From Acidobacteriaceae bacterium (lineage in GTDB: Bacteria; Acidobacteriota; Terriglobia; Bryobacterales; Bryobacteraceae), in NCBI GenBank assembly GCA_019233755.1, contig JAFAMD010000048.1:62001-126000 (forward strand): a stretch of DNA of 64,000 nucleotides, given 5' to 3'. The notes beneath the pieces were generated by a model. That model had not been told where the DNA came from and did no database searches. It worked only from the letters and a program-made list of their open reading frames with translations. The translations under genes were made by a program, and so were the position numbers. Numbering within the stretch: the stretch's first letter is position 1; each line of letters begins with the position of its first letter. This document shows positions 19,867-29,478 of the stretch, piece after piece.

Positions 19867-21113
19867 TGCATGCGCTCCCTGCGAGCGGATTGCGTTGGCT
19901 GCCCGAGTGCACACGAGTTGGCGGGAAAACTTGCCAGCTCCTTCTCATACCGGCTCGCAGCCGCAGCATCATTCGCTTTCGCGGCAATTTTGGCAGCGTG
20001 ACAAAAATAATCCGCATCGCGGACGCCAACGGCCAGCGCCCGGTTCATCTGCTCCGTGGCTTCGCCATATTTACCGTTGCTATAAAGCGCCCAGGCATAA
20101 GCATCGAGTGTGCGGCAGTCATGCCGGATGGTGCTTTCCTTCGTAGCGAGTGCGAGCGCCTCCGTCGGGTTGCTCTCGTGATCGGTGTAAAAGTAGATGA
20201 GCTGCAAGTTGGCGTTGTAGGGCGCCGCCATCTGAGCGCGGGCATTAGCTTCGAACTCCTTGAATGCCCCGGCTGCCTTCTCTTTCTGTCCGCTCTTCTC
20301 CAACGCTTCTGCCCAGTCATAGAGATTCGCTGGTGTCTCGATAGCACGATATCGCTTTTCGAGCAGCGTCGCGGCGTCAGAATAATTACCCTGTCTCATC
20401 CGCACCTGCGACAACACGGCTATCGCTAGCTGAGAATCAGGGAAAAGTTTCAAGGCTTGTGCGAGCAACGCCTCCGCCTGAGCGAGATTACCTGCCACAA
20501 GTTGAATACGCGCATTTTGCGTCAACAGCCACGCACGCTCGTCAGCGTCGTTCTGGGACGTTCTTCGATTTGCTTCGTCGTAAAACTCGATGGCCCCTTC
20601 TCCATCGCCGAATAGTTCCCGCAAGCCGGCCGCCTTAACAAAGCCCAACGCACTCCCGGGTCGCAGATCTAGCATCCACTGCGCCGCGCGTTCAGCCTCG
20701 GAGTAATTCCCAAGCGCAATCTGCGCATCCACCAACAATCCCCAACCGCCGATGTCATCAGGCACTTTATGGTTCAGTTGGGCCGCTAAATCCAACGCCT
20801 CTGAAAGATGGTGCTTTCCCAGTAAGACCGTGACGCGAAGCTTCTCGGCGTCGTAGTTGCCCGGAGAGAGCAGAAGCGAACGGTCAAGTGCGGCCTGAGC
20901 CTGATCGTAGAGCGCAACATCCTCCCTGTCCCGCGCCTTGCGGCACAACGCGGCTGCCAGGTCGTTGTAAGGCTGCCACGATTTTGAGTTCGTTTCCACC
21001 CGCTTCTGCGCCGCAGCGATCCGCATGTCAGCAGGAGATATGTGACTGTCTTGCGCCGCAGCGAGCAGTACCGGCGCTATCAGCGCTACCGCGAACAGAA
21101 GGAAACAGCGCAT
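19863..21113 (-). CDS. Secreted TPR-repeat protein
   Basis: A 416-aa protein with a signal peptide (MRCFLLFAVALIAP to LLAAAQ) and about nine TPR-like helix pairs over residues 30-390. TPR arrays bind other proteins; no catalytic motif is visible. The stop overlaps the GTG start of the next TPR gene. It lies 47 bases after the DUF4331 gene on the same strand. Cysteines near the C-terminus are few. The cargo is unknown; the shared operon points to the DUF4331 or PEP-CTERM product. Confidence 0.82.
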   Translation of the reverse strand: MRCFLLFAVALIAPVLLAAAQDSHISPADMRIAAAQKRVETNSKSWQPYNDLAAALCRKARDREDVALYDQAQAALDRSLLLSPGNYDAEKLRVTVLLGKHHLSEALDLAAQLNHKVPDDIGGWGLLVDAQIALGNYSEAERAAQWMLDLRPGSALGFVKAAGLRELFGDGEGAIEFYDEANRRTSQNDADERAWLLTQNARIQLVAGNLAQAEALLAQALKLFPDSQLAIAVLSQVRMRQGNYSDAATLLEKRYRAIETPANLYDWAEALEKSGQKEKAAGAFKEFEANARAQMAAPYNANLQLIYFYTDHESNPTEALALATKESTIRHDCRTLDAYAWALYSNGKYGEATEQMNRALAVGVRDADYFCHAAKIAAKANDAAAASRYEKELASFPANSCALGQPTQSARRERMQ

Positions 21114-21160
21114 TGGACTGTGAATCGCGAGGGGCGGAATGGTTTCTCCGGTTTAGCTCA

Positions 21161-22720
21161 CTAATTCGTCGGGCACGCCGGGCCTGTATTCATCGTGCAA
21201 CCGGCCTCACCAGGATCGATGTGCCGCCGCTCGCGCCCACTCTGCGCAAAGGCCACATAGGGGAACGTCTCCTGGTACGGTAAATCGTTCGTGTTCACGC
21301 CGTCGCCAAAACGGTTATTCGGCGATACGTTGAACCCCGGCACAAGCACGCCGCCGGCTACCACCCGCGCGGAGATGTCTGTGACGTCATCGGACACTCG
21401 CCTTCCGTTGGGATACCCTGCAGAATCTCCCGCCAGCAAGCCCAGTCTTCTGCGGTCGGATGCCGGTGTCGGCGGAACTCCCGTGTTGAGCCGCAGCAAG
21501 TCAGCCACGGGGCCTGTTGAAGTTCCCGGGGCCGCTATCGGGGGCAGATATTCCACCAGAGGCAGAAGGTCGGTCCGCGGCGGCGTCGGAATCTTATTCC
21601 CGTAAATTGCATTGAAGACTCGCGCCAGAAGAGGGTCAAGATCAAAGCTGGCGAACTGCGCATCGTCGACGGGCTGGCTCATACTCCAGAAGTCCTTGTA
21701 TCCTGTACCGATGATCAATTCGTTAATCAGCGGATTGCCCATCCGCTGCACTTGCGCAAAGGATCCCGAGGAAGTAGCAGGATGCGGCGACCGACGCACT
21801 GTGATGCGCGGCCGCGAGGTTGTTCCCCAGAGCCCGATGGTCGCGGCCGGGTTCGTTGCTGGCACCTTCTTGCCGACCCGGGTCAGCATTGCGATCGGCA
21901 CTTCAATCGCAATTGTGTTTACGTTGTAGCCCGACACGGTGTCGGATGCGAAATTTGTATGATCGTCGGCATCTTCTGCAGGAGAGAGAATCCCTCCTCC
22001 CGCTGCGGTGCGGAAGTTGAAAGAATCGAACGCAGCGCCGAGGTCGATGTAGAAAGGATCATCCACTGTTCCTGCAAAGACGCGAATGCCGTGCCCCAGA
22101 TGGTAGATGCCCTCCTTTGCGAGAGACGAATAGTCAGGCATGGTCCTGGGACCAACGTTGCTCGGAACAGCAAATAACGGTCCGCCTGTTTCGTTGGTGA
22201 GCGGGGTGCTCACGCCATCCTTGATCATCGTGACTGTATATGTCTGGCGCAGGCTCAGCCCTTCCGAGCCGGGGCCATCGAGCGCAGTAATTGCCGGCGG
22301 AACAATCGGTGTCCCAGGCGGGACGGGAGGCGGTGAGTTGGCAGGAGCGTTAATTCCACTGTCGGCACCTACAAAGCCGACAAAGACCTTGGGAGCTCGA
22401 ATCTCAGTTTGAAAGCGGACCTCAAATACAATATCCGCTTTTGCGTCGTTGTCGTTGTCGATCCGAAGCGCATAAAGAATGTTGTCATCGAACGGAAAGT
22501 AGTTGGGTCCGTTCCCGGGCTCAAGGAACGGATCCACATTGAGGATCATCGTGACTTTCGTCGGGTCGTCATAGCTGACAAAAGCGAAGAAGTCGGTGAT
22601 ATCCGCCTTGTGATCAAGTGCCGTTATCGGAGCTTCGCGGTGGCTGGCAGCAAAACCCAAACGCGTCGTGACAAGCGCCACAGCGATGACTGCAAAAAGG
22701 AGAGATTTGAATCCGCTCAC
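21161..22720 (-). CDS. Secreted DUF4331-family protein
   Basis: About 519 aa. The start is GTG 22720: an excellent AAGGAGG lies six bases upstream and the resulting protein begins with a clean signal peptide ending at GFAASHREAP. The family hallmarks follow: SHREAPITALDHKADITDFFAFVS at the mature N-terminus, then NVDPFLEPGNGPNYFPFDDN and acidic DNDNDAKADIVFEVRF, and a C-terminal NDLPYQETFPYVAFA. DUF4331 proteins are extracytoplasmic and of unknown role; the acidic loops suggest calcium or metal binding. The start overlaps the stop of the PEP-CTERM gene. Operon with two TPR proteins and a metal exporter. Confidence 0.9.
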   Translation of the reverse strand: MSGFKSLLFAVIAVALVTTRLGFAASHREAPITALDHKADITDFFAFVSYDDPTKVTMILNVDPFLEPGNGPNYFPFDDNILYALRIDNDNDAKADIVFEVRFQTEIRAPKVFVGFVGADSGINAPANSPPPVPPGTPIVPPAITALDGPGSEGLSLRQTYTVTMIKDGVSTPLTNETGGPLFAVPSNVGPRTMPDYSSLAKEGIYHLGHGIRVFAGTVDDPFYIDLGAAFDSFNFRTAAGGGILSPAEDADDHTNFASDTVSGYNVNTIAIEVPIAMLTRVGKKVPATNPAATIGLWGTTSRPRITVRRSPHPATSSGSFAQVQRMGNPLINELIIGTGYKDFWSMSQPVDDAQFASFDLDPLLARVFNAIYGNKIPTPPRTDLLPLVEYLPPIAAPGTSTGPVADLLRLNTGVPPTPASDRRRLGLLAGDSAGYPNGRRVSDDVTDISARVVAGGVLVPGFNVSPNNRFGDGVNTNDLPYQETFPYVAFAQSGRERRHIDPGEAGCTMNTGPACPTN

Positions 22721-23424
22721 AGCTTTCCTCCTTGTTTCTTGAGCCAACTTGCTCCAGAGGAGCGTAATTTCAGGCTTAGGGCAAAGAAAAGTGCCATACC
22801 GGTGAGCAGCAGACCGGAGGGTTCCGGAGCGGCTGCAAACTGATCGGTGATCTTCCCGCCGGACGCTGCTCCAGACAAGCCGCCATCCAGCGTAAAATCA
22901 TCGGTCACATTAAGAAGACTGGCTGGACCAAGCTTGGCCGAATCGCGGTTCTGAACACCCGAGAGCGCAAGCAGACTTCCGGCTTTCCCGGAGCAACCCG
23001 TAATTCCGTCCGACCCGAATGTTCCGCCGGCGCAGAAGTTCTGTACGTCCGTAACCGCACCATCCCCGGACGCCGAGGAGTTCGTCAGAGCAATCGAATC
23101 TCGTATGTAGGGGTTGCCCGAAATTTTATAAGTGAACAACGCTTCGCGCAGCGTGCCGGCGCTTGCGGTCAACGTAGTGATTGCACTCAGTGCGGGATCG
23201 AGCGTCCCACCCGAAGGGACAATTGTGATGGCAGCCGGCGAGATCGGTACGGCGCCGGAGGCGCCGCTCAATACCTGGAAACCAAATAAGGTATTTGTAC
23301 CTATGGTGCAGCCACCCGTCCCCAGGGAAATGTAACCCGCGAGAGTAAGGGTCTCGCACGATCCGGCGGAGCATCGCCAGCCGATCGCCAGAATCAGCAA
23401 AGCCGAGCACAAAAACTGCTTCAT
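22717..23424 (-). CDS. PEP-CTERM sorted surface protein
   Basis: A 235-aa protein with signal peptide and a C-terminal sorting tail: PEPSGLLLTGMALFFAL then basic residues, the PEP motif, hydrophobic helix and positive end that exosortase systems recognise. The middle is a Gly/Ser/Thr-rich beta domain with several cysteines and no recognised catalytic motif. A strong GGAGGG lies just upstream of the ATG. First gene of the five-gene operon; its stop overlaps the DUF4331 GTG. No exosortase gene is in the window, so it must act in trans from elsewhere. Confidence 0.85.
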   Translation of the reverse strand: MKQFLCSALLILAIGWRCSAGSCETLTLAGYISLGTGGCTIGTNTLFGFQVLSGASGAVPISPAAITIVPSGGTLDPALSAITTLTASAGTLREALFTYKISGNPYIRDSIALTNSSASGDGAVTDVQNFCAGGTFGSDGITGCSGKAGSLLALSGVQNRDSAKLGPASLLNVTDDFTLDGGLSGAASGGKITDQFAAAPEPSGLLLTGMALFFALSLKLRSSGASWLKKQGGKL

Positions 23425-24220
23425 GTGACCCTCCTGATCTTCGGCCTACACGATCCGCCTAGCGGAGGCGTGCTTTCAGAAATCGAGCTTATTTGACAGG
23501 GTGTACGAAAAAAACCTGCTTAGCGGATGTAGAGTAATAGAGTTTGACTATAATCGACAGTAGTAGAAGTTCTGATCCGGCTATCGCAAGGGGGCGAGAG
23601 TCCGGACCTATGCCGTGTCGAGACAGGTAAATTTGATGCCGACATTTCGGCTTCTCCCGGCAATTTGACACAGGGCATCCTTCAAAGTCATTGATCAATA
23701 AGCGTCGGACGATCGGCACTCAAAATGCTCTTGTTCTCAGCGGAGATTCCAGTTATGCCAATGACTCTCGAGGAATTGGACATTCTCGTTATTTACGTGC
23801 ATGGCCAGAAGCGCCACGCTTGTTAGCTAGAGTGGGCCCGCGCAAGCGAATCCGAAGTTCCGCAGCATACACACAGCCAACAAACGAAAGCCTTCGCAAC
23901 GGGAACTGTCTCGCGTTCCCTGGTTCTCAAGCTGGTTCTCAAGCACAGTCACTTCCGCTCCACTTCGATAGGACACTTCCTCCGGACCTGGTCCGCCCCA
24001 CGTACTACAAGCATCGGACCCGAGCGTGGACGAAAACAAGCAGCCAAAAAGGGCGTACAGTATCTTTGAGTGGGTTCTTTGGAACTCTGGAGTTCGCCGG
24101 GCACCTACGGACTCACATGTAAATCGCAGTCTCGTTGTTCGGCCGGGCCTGCTTAACGGACAACCCGCAAGATTCTTTGCTAACTCTGATTCCCGAGATT
24201 CGAATTCAGGAGGTCAAGAA
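23425..24220. other. Intergenic region between divergent genes
   Basis: About 800 bases without a convincing gene. It contains the promoters of the PEP-CTERM operon (minus) and of the DUF4136 gene (plus). An AT-rich patch at 23500-23560 is a good site for a promoter. A TCCGG/CCGGA hairpin lies around 23576-23606. Open frames here have poor starts and no protein-like composition. Confidence 0.35.
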
Positions 24221-24781
24221 ATGCATCGTTTTCTCGCAGTGCTTGTGATATCCGGGGCGTGTTTGTTGCCTTCCACTGCACTGGCTCAAAAGGTTGAAGT
24301 CGACTACGCTCACGGGACCGATTTCTCAAAGTACAAAACCTACAAGTGGGTGGAGACTGAAAATTCCCAGGTAAGCCAGCTAAGCCAGCAGCGGATTGTG
24401 GCCGCGATTGATGCGGAGTTAGCGAAGAAGGGTTTTTCGAAAGCGGAAGACAATCCGAGCTTGTTTGTCCGCTACCAGGCCGCCGTAAAACAACAGACGC
24501 AACTGAACACCTACACCAGCAGCATGGGCGGTCCGGGCTGGGGATATGGGCCAGGGTGGGGTTATGGATGGGGCGCCAACATGGGCTCCTCCATGTCCAC
24601 GACCACATCATCGACGATTCCTGTCGGAGAACTGGTGGTAGACCTTTATGACCCGGCGCAAAAGCAACTGGTCTTCAGGGGAGTCTCCACCGACACGCTG
24701 AGCACCAAGGCGGAAAAGAACACGAAAAAAATAAACAAAGCGGTCGAGAAGATGTTCAAAAAGTATCCGCCCAAAGCGTGA
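24221..24781 (+). CDS. DUF4136-family secreted protein
   Basis: A 186-aa protein. The start is ATG 24221, with AGGAGG eight bases upstream; an in-frame ATG far upstream would give a non-signal N-terminus. The signal peptide ends near ALAQ. The mature part follows DUF4136: VDYAHGTDFSKYKTYKW at the start, a Gly/Tyr/Trp-rich loop (GPGWGYGPGWGYGW) in the middle, and a C-terminal VDLYDPAQKQLVFRGV. Such proteins are usually lipoproteins of unknown role; here no lipobox cysteine is seen. Convergent with the next gene. Confidence 0.88.
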   Translation: MHRFLAVLVISGACLLPSTALAQKVEVDYAHGTDFSKYKTYKWVETENSQVSQLSQQRIVAAIDAELAKKGFSKAEDNPSLFVRYQAAVKQQTQLNTYTSSMGGPGWGYGPGWGYGWGANMGSSMSTTTSSTIPVGELVVDLYDPAQKQLVFRGVSTDTLSTKAEKNTKKINKAVEKMFKKYPPKA

Positions 24782-24837
24782 ACTATTGCTTTTGAGGGCC
24801 TTGCGTAAGGCGCAGCTCCCACTTTCGCTTTATGAAT

Positions 24838-25191
24838 TCAGACATCCGTCAAACGCACATCCACCGGAAACACACGGTGCTTAGGACCGGCAATCACTCG
24901 GCTGGGATGGATCGTGGGTTTCTTTACCGGCACAGCTCTGGTGTACAGGTCGACAACAACCAGGGCTAGCAGCACAGCAGTGCACCACAGCCCATACTTC
25001 AGGGCCCTTTCCCGGGCCGAACTCTCGCTCTTATCGCTCCGCCCTGGACTGGACTCCGGGTTGAGGGCACTCTGATCAGCCTCGCGCATCGCTTTGAGCA
25101 TCCGAGACGATCCGCGCCTCACACCGAGGCGGTACGTGCTATTGAAGAGCAATACCAACAATGCACCAATGAGCGGGGTTTCGAAGGACAT
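24838..25191 (-). CDS. Small membrane protein of unknown function
   Basis: A 117-aa protein with two predicted membrane segments (LIGALLVLLF near the N-terminus and LWCTAVLLALVVVDLY around 78-93) separated by a basic then acidic cytoplasmic stretch. No family recognised. It lies 52 bases downstream of the kinase gene's stop on the same strand and may be cotranscribed with it. Confidence 0.5.
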   Translation of the reverse strand: MSFETPLIGALLVLLFNSTYRLGVRRGSSRMLKAMREADQSALNPESSPGRSDKSESSARERALKYGLWCTAVLLALVVVDLYTRAVPVKKPTIHPSRVIAGPKHRVFPVDVRLTDV

Positions 25192-25243
25192 CTATTTACT
25201 ACCTTACCTAGCACGCAAGCCTCCATATCAGCTCGGGATCTGT

Positions 25244-28084
25244 TCAAAACCCCTTAATAAGCCACACATTACTCGAGGCGATGTTCTGTGGAAACGCGAT
25301 CTTACGTCCATCGAGCGACGGCACTGCAAACAACGTGGTCGTTGACTTTAGCAACTCCCACGAATGTCCGTCGCTATCCACATCGAAAAGCGTCACTTCC
25401 AGCGGCGTTTTTTCTGTTACGTACCATTCTCCCCCTGCCCCCCAAGCCACTCCATGTAGGTTTCTCATTCCGTCCAGCGTGACCACCCTTTCAGCCCTGT
25501 CCGGTTCCGTCGCATCGAGCGAAATGACCCGGATCTTCGCATTTTGTGGATCATGGTTCGGAATTGCGATGAATAGTCCATCGGGCGATAATTCCCAATC
25601 TCCCGTTATCCAGGGACTCCACCCAGTGCGCGCGAGCTCGCGGCCCTTGCCCCGTAGCGGGTCCAACTCATAGAACACGAACTGATCGTTTTCCGTAGAT
25701 CGCACGACACATCGCGAACCGGGCTGCCGGCCGCATCGGAATTCTTCGACGTTCCCGGTCTTCGGAACCGGTTCCGGCGTGCCCCCATCCATTGGCACAC
25801 GCATTAACGTCCTCTTGCTGCGTTGTTCACGGTCCTCGCGATACAGTATCCATTTCCCGTCGGGTGACGCTTGCGGCAGAACGCTATCGGCGTTTGATAA
25901 CACAAGCGGCTCCGGTTCCCGCTCGTCGATTTTCTGTCGAAAGAGACCGAAAGTGCCGTTCCGGTTCGATTCAAAAATCACTGCAGCGTTGTCCGGCGTC
26001 CATGCGTGCGGATATTCGTCGGCCAACGCAAAAGTCAGCCTCCGGATATTCAGCAGTTTCGATGCCGGTTTGTCTGGAGGCAGATCAGCAATATAAATGT
26101 TCGAGTATTCAGATCTCCGGACCAGGGCTACTTTGCTGCCATCGTGTGCTGCCGAGATGCTCGACAGCATCAAATCCGGGCTGTGGGTTAGCTGACGAGG
26201 TGGCCCGAGAACCTTCCCGGTTTTCGGATCCGTGCGCAAATCCCAGAGCTGGACTATGCGCGTTTCCATGACGGAAACCCAGCGTAGATAAAGTACGCGC
26301 CCGTCGCCCAGGCCGCATGCGGATGTCATAACGACGTCCTTTACGGATGCAACTACTCGCCCGGTATTCGCGTCCGCCGCTTCGTAATTGTAGGCGTTCT
26401 GTTGGGGCCGTGAGGCACCGTACCCCATGATCTGTCGGTCCCGCGGCGGTGCGTACTCGTGTCGCTGGTACGAGATCCGCTTGCCATCCGGCGACCAGAT
26501 TAAGGCCGAGAACGAATTCGTTCCGCCGCCGCCGCGAATCTGGCGGGGTCTCGCTCCATTGACTCCGGTGACCCAGATTGTCGTTCCGTCTGCACCCGTT
26601 GAAGCGATTCGCGTTCCATCCGGCGATGGAACTCCATCCTCACCTTCCGGCACGATCAGACCTGCTGCCCCGCCGTTTAGCGGTATCACCCAGACGCCAC
26701 GGCGGTGATCGGCCGCCGTTCCGCTCGCTAAAAGCCGCCGCGAGCCGTCAGTGAACCAGGCAATTCGGTCCACTTGGAGCCCGGCCGGCGCGCGGAGAGG
26801 TCGGGTGAACCCGTCGCTCATTCTCCGCACGAGTACTGAGCCTGTCATTGTCCCGAAAGCGAGCTCTTTTCCATCCGGCGATAAGGCTGCGGCCGCGACT
26901 CTGTTCTCGCTGATCTGCGTAGTAATTTGCTGCAGGACCGGCTCCTTGGGAGTGAATATCTTCGCCGCGATGGCCCATAGTGCTAGCCCACAAACTATGC
27001 AGGCAGCCAAACCGGATACCCACCACCAGGTTTTCACTCGCCGCGGCGTATCCTTGCGGTCTGCTTCGATCATCCCGTTGAACCGGCTTACCACCTCCTC
27101 GGCGGATGGTCGTTTGCCTGGATCTTTGGCGAGCATCGAGCCGATCAACCGATCCAACGCCTCAGGAATTTTCGGGCTCAATGCCGAGGCGGGATTGAGC
27201 GTGTTGTGCGCAATCGCGTGCGCGGTATCGATCGGCGAATCGGTGGCAAATGGGTGTGCGCCTGTTGCAAGCTCGTACAACATCAGCCCCAGCGAAAAAA
27301 TGTCGCTTGCCTGTGTCGGTCGTTGCCCGCGGGTCTGCTCAGGGGACATGTAATTCAACGTGCCGGCTGGCACGCCTGAAGAGTTCGTCGACCCGGTTTG
27401 CTCTGCTGCCCTGAGCTGACGCGCGAGCCCGAAATCCAGTACTTTGATGTATCCATCCGGCCGCACCATCAGGTTCTCCGGTTTGATATCTCCATGCACG
27501 ATCCCGTGTTCGTGTGCCGCGGCTAAAGCCTGCGCGATTTGGCGGCCCCAATCTATTACACGAACGGCGGGCTGCGCCTCGCCGCAATATTTGCGCAGCG
27601 ATTTGCCTTCCACCAGCTCCATCGCAAGCGCTACCTGTCGATCGAGCCGGATTACCTCGTAGACCGTCACGATCTGTGGATGATTGAGCGCCGACGCGGC
27701 CCTTGCTTCGCGAACCAGCCGCTCCGCCGCGAGTTCCGTCGCCCCCAGGCCGGGCGCTAGTACTTTCAAAGCGGCCGTCCGCCGCAGATCGGTATCCCGC
27801 GCGGAGTACACCGATCCTATGCCGCCCTGGCCCAGCTTGCCTATGACCTGATACCGGCCGATCCTGTCTCCGGCCTTCAGCACAAGTCCGGCGGACTCTT
27901 CCGAATCCTCATCCTGGGTGTCCTCGATCAATTCGAGAGCCAGCCGCAGTACCTCCGGATCACTCGTTGCGGATTGGGTAAAGATCAACCGTTCGCTGGC
28001 CGGAAGCTCGAGGGCGCGCTCGAAAAGTTCGTACGCACACTTCCACTTCTCATCCGTAATAGGGTTGCCCCGTAGAGGAAACAT
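25244..28084 (-). CDS. Membrane Ser/Thr kinase with TolB-like beta-propeller (paralog 1)
   Basis: A 946-aa protein. Residues 1-60 are a short helical domain (TDEKWKCAYELFERALELP). The kinase domain spans about 70-340 with GQGGIGSVY, the ALKVL lysine, DFGLAR and APE-region SPEQTRG. The catalytic loop reads VHGDIKPEN, so the usual HRD Arg is Gly. One membrane helix follows (WWVSGLAACIVCGLALWAI), then a long extracytoplasmic WD40/TolB-like propeller with repeated SPDG and W-T/S-P-D motifs. ATG 28084 is chosen over the preceding GTG because its paralog at 29479-32334 begins at the same residue. It is divergent from the ECF sigma gene, with 76 bases between them. Confidence 0.92.
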   Translation of the reverse strand: MFPLRGNPITDEKWKCAYELFERALELPASERLIFTQSATSDPEVLRLALELIEDTQDEDSEESAGLVLKAGDRIGRYQVIGKLGQGGIGSVYSARDTDLRRTAALKVLAPGLGATELAAERLVREARAASALNHPQIVTVYEVIRLDRQVALAMELVEGKSLRKYCGEAQPAVRVIDWGRQIAQALAAAHEHGIVHGDIKPENLMVRPDGYIKVLDFGLARQLRAAEQTGSTNSSGVPAGTLNYMSPEQTRGQRPTQASDIFSLGLMLYELATGAHPFATDSPIDTAHAIAHNTLNPASALSPKIPEALDRLIGSMLAKDPGKRPSAEEVVSRFNGMIEADRKDTPRRVKTWWWVSGLAACIVCGLALWAIAAKIFTPKEPVLQQITTQISENRVAAAALSPDGKELAFGTMTGSVLVRRMSDGFTRPLRAPAGLQVDRIAWFTDGSRRLLASGTAADHRRGVWVIPLNGGAAGLIVPEGEDGVPSPDGTRIASTGADGTTIWVTGVNGARPRQIRGGGGTNSFSALIWSPDGKRISYQRHEYAPPRDRQIMGYGASRPQQNAYNYEAADANTGRVVASVKDVVMTSACGLGDGRVLYLRWVSVMETRIVQLWDLRTDPKTGKVLGPPRQLTHSPDLMLSSISAAHDGSKVALVRRSEYSNIYIADLPPDKPASKLLNIRRLTFALADEYPHAWTPDNAAVIFESNRNGTFGLFRQKIDEREPEPLVLSNADSVLPQASPDGKWILYREDREQRSKRTLMRVPMDGGTPEPVPKTGNVEEFRCGRQPGSRCVVRSTENDQFVFYELDPLRGKGRELARTGWSPWITGDWELSPDGLFIAIPNHDPQNAKIRVISLDATEPDRAERVVTLDGMRNLHGVAWGAGGEWYVTEKTPLEVTLFDVDSDGHSWELLKSTTTLFAVPSLDGRKIAFPQNIASSNVWLIKGF

Positions 28085-28160
28085 CACGAGGCCAACGCTT
28101 TCTTTGGGGTAATATTGTACCTAACGACGGGGGCTTTTATCGTGCCGGAGGGTCGATTTC

Positions 28161-28775
28161 GTGACCATGGGCAAGGGGCCGGCCATAGAATCCAACCAAA
28201 CGGATCCCGACCACATCGCGCAACTGATGCAAGGTCTCCGGCGCGGCAGTAAGGAAGCGGCCGGTCAATTAGTCGCTATTTTCTATCCCGAGCTACGACG
28301 CCTGGCGCGGTCTCGCATGCGAACTGAGCGCTCGCCCCACACCTGGCAGCCCACTGTGCTGGTAAATGAGCTCTATCTTGAGCTCGTTAAGATCAAGGCG
28401 TTAAGCGCAGCCCAAGAGGGTAGATCGGATCGGGAAGCCTTTCTCGGGCTTGCTGCTCACATCATGAAGCGCATGCTCGTCCACCATGCACGACCTCTTT
28501 CCCGGCAGGCGGAAGCACTAGACCTTTCAGATGAACTGGATCTGAAGACCACCGGCGCGTCCGATCTGGCCGAGCTCGAAGCCCTTTTGGTCCGCCTCTC
28601 GAACATCGATCCCCAGCTCCGAACCATTGTCGAAATGCGCGTTTTCGAGGGATCCTCCATTCAGGACATCGCTTCCGAGCTGAACTGCGCAGCTCGGACC
28701 GTTGACCGGCGCTGGTCCTTTGCCCGCAAATGGCTCGAGCACCAGCTTACCCCTGAGTCCCAGCGGGAACCCTAG
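28161..28775 (+). CDS. ECF sigma factor, SigX6-like (intact copy)
   Basis: A 204-aa ECF sigma factor. Region 2 covers about residues 25-110 (EAAGQLVAIFYPELRRLARSR, then TWQPTVLVNELYLEL and AHIMKRMLVHHAR) and region 4 is at about 140-195, with the helix-turn-helix in DIASELNCAARTVDRRWSFAR. This type has no membrane anti-sigma factor and is often found beside protein kinases, which may control it. The GTG at 28161 aligns with the ATG of the decayed copy at 32411, fixing the start. Divergent from kinase paralog 1. Its 3' end and downstream sequence recur elsewhere in the window. Confidence 0.9.
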   Translation: MTMGKGPAIESNQTDPDHIAQLMQGLRRGSKEAAGQLVAIFYPELRRLARSRMRTERSPHTWQPTVLVNELYLELVKIKALSAAQEGRSDREAFLGLAAHIMKRMLVHHARPLSRQAEALDLSDELDLKTTGASDLAELEALLVRLSNIDPQLRTIVEMRVFEGSSIQDIASELNCAARTVDRRWSFARKWLEHQLTPESQREP

Positions 28776-28884
28776 CCGACTAAATCACGCCGAAACCCCT
28801 GCCGGCGAAAAGGCGCTCAGTAGTGGCGTGAATCGGCGCTCTCCTCTCCCTTTCTTCAGTAGGAGAACAACCAAGACCAGGTTG
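28768..28884 (+). promoter_or_regulatory. Sigma-tail/promoter cassette d
   Basis: This starts at the end of the sigma gene (AACCCTAGCCGACT) and runs through GCGCTCAGTAGTGGCGTGAAT, TCTCCCTTTCTTCAGTAGG and AACCAAGACCAGGTTG. Cassette e at 41043-41166 matches it over nearly its full length. It is upstream of the small Cys protein gene at 28961. A promoter role is inferred from position and conservation. Confidence 0.6.
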
Positions 28885-28960
28885 GACGTTAATCGAGCGG
28901 CCTGGAGCTTCAAACCAGATAAATCGTGCGAGGGAAGCACGAAGAGGAGAGGAGATACAA

Positions 28961-29251
28961 ATGAGCAACACATGCGGGGTCTGCGGAAGCACCGAATCTG
29001 AGGCAATCGCGGACGCGAAAGCGATTGGCTTGCAGGAAGAGTTTGAACACGGGGTTTACACCTGCTGCCAGGTCGCCGAGTGGGCTTATGAGCAAGCCGT
29101 AGCGTGGTTTGAAGCGACCGATGAAGACAGCCAGCGCGCCGGTCCCGAGGGCGTGCGCTCTGAGCTGCGCGAGGCACAACCGGTATATGTCTATGTTCGC
29201 TCCAGGCGGTCTCAAGTCCCTTGGTACAGAAAGCCCGACGGTCGTTTCTGA
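28961..29251 (+). CDS. Small cysteine-containing protein of unknown function
   Basis: A 96-aa soluble protein with CGVC near the N-terminus and a CC pair near residue 35, possibly a metal site. A GAGGAGAGGAG ribosome-binding sequence lies just upstream of the ATG. It follows sigma cassette d, so it is the likely first target gene of the kinase/sigma module. No family recognised. Confidence 0.6.
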   Translation: MSNTCGVCGSTESEAIADAKAIGLQEEFEHGVYTCCQVAEWAYEQAVAWFEATDEDSQRAGPEGVRSELREAQPVYVYVRSRRSQVPWYRKPDGRF

Positions 29252-29267
29252 GCACTGAGGCCTTCCG

Positions 29268-29444
29268 ATGCGCGCCAATAACGTCTACCTGGAAGCACCG
29301 GCCTGCACACAAGATCTGTTGAACATCAAGTGGGCGTTGCTATCGGCCGGGTACGATATCGCCTCCGCGTGGCATGAAGCCAAAGGACCGGTGCTGGTTC
29401 AAGATCACTGGAATGCCACAGCGCTCGACGCAATTGATCAGTGA
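29268..29444 (+). pseudogene. Short fragment resembling the N-terminus of a nucleoside 2-deoxyribosyltransferase-like protein
   Basis: 58 codons from ATG 29268, 16 bases after the preceding stop. NVYLEAP at the start, then LLSAGYDIASAWHEA and DHWNATALDAID resemble the opening strand and helix of NDT/TIR-like flavodoxin folds, which are normally 120 residues or more. The frame stops just before the kinase-2 module, so I read it as truncated there. An intact small protein is the alternative. Confidence 0.4.
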
Positions 29445-29478
29445 TCTGGCGACAAGCTGGAGCTTCCAGCAGCCACCC

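Noticed and set aside
23570..23620. A TCCGG/CCGGA hairpin as a cyclic-di-GMP riboswitch
   Set aside because: The conserved loop and receptor sequences of that class are missing.
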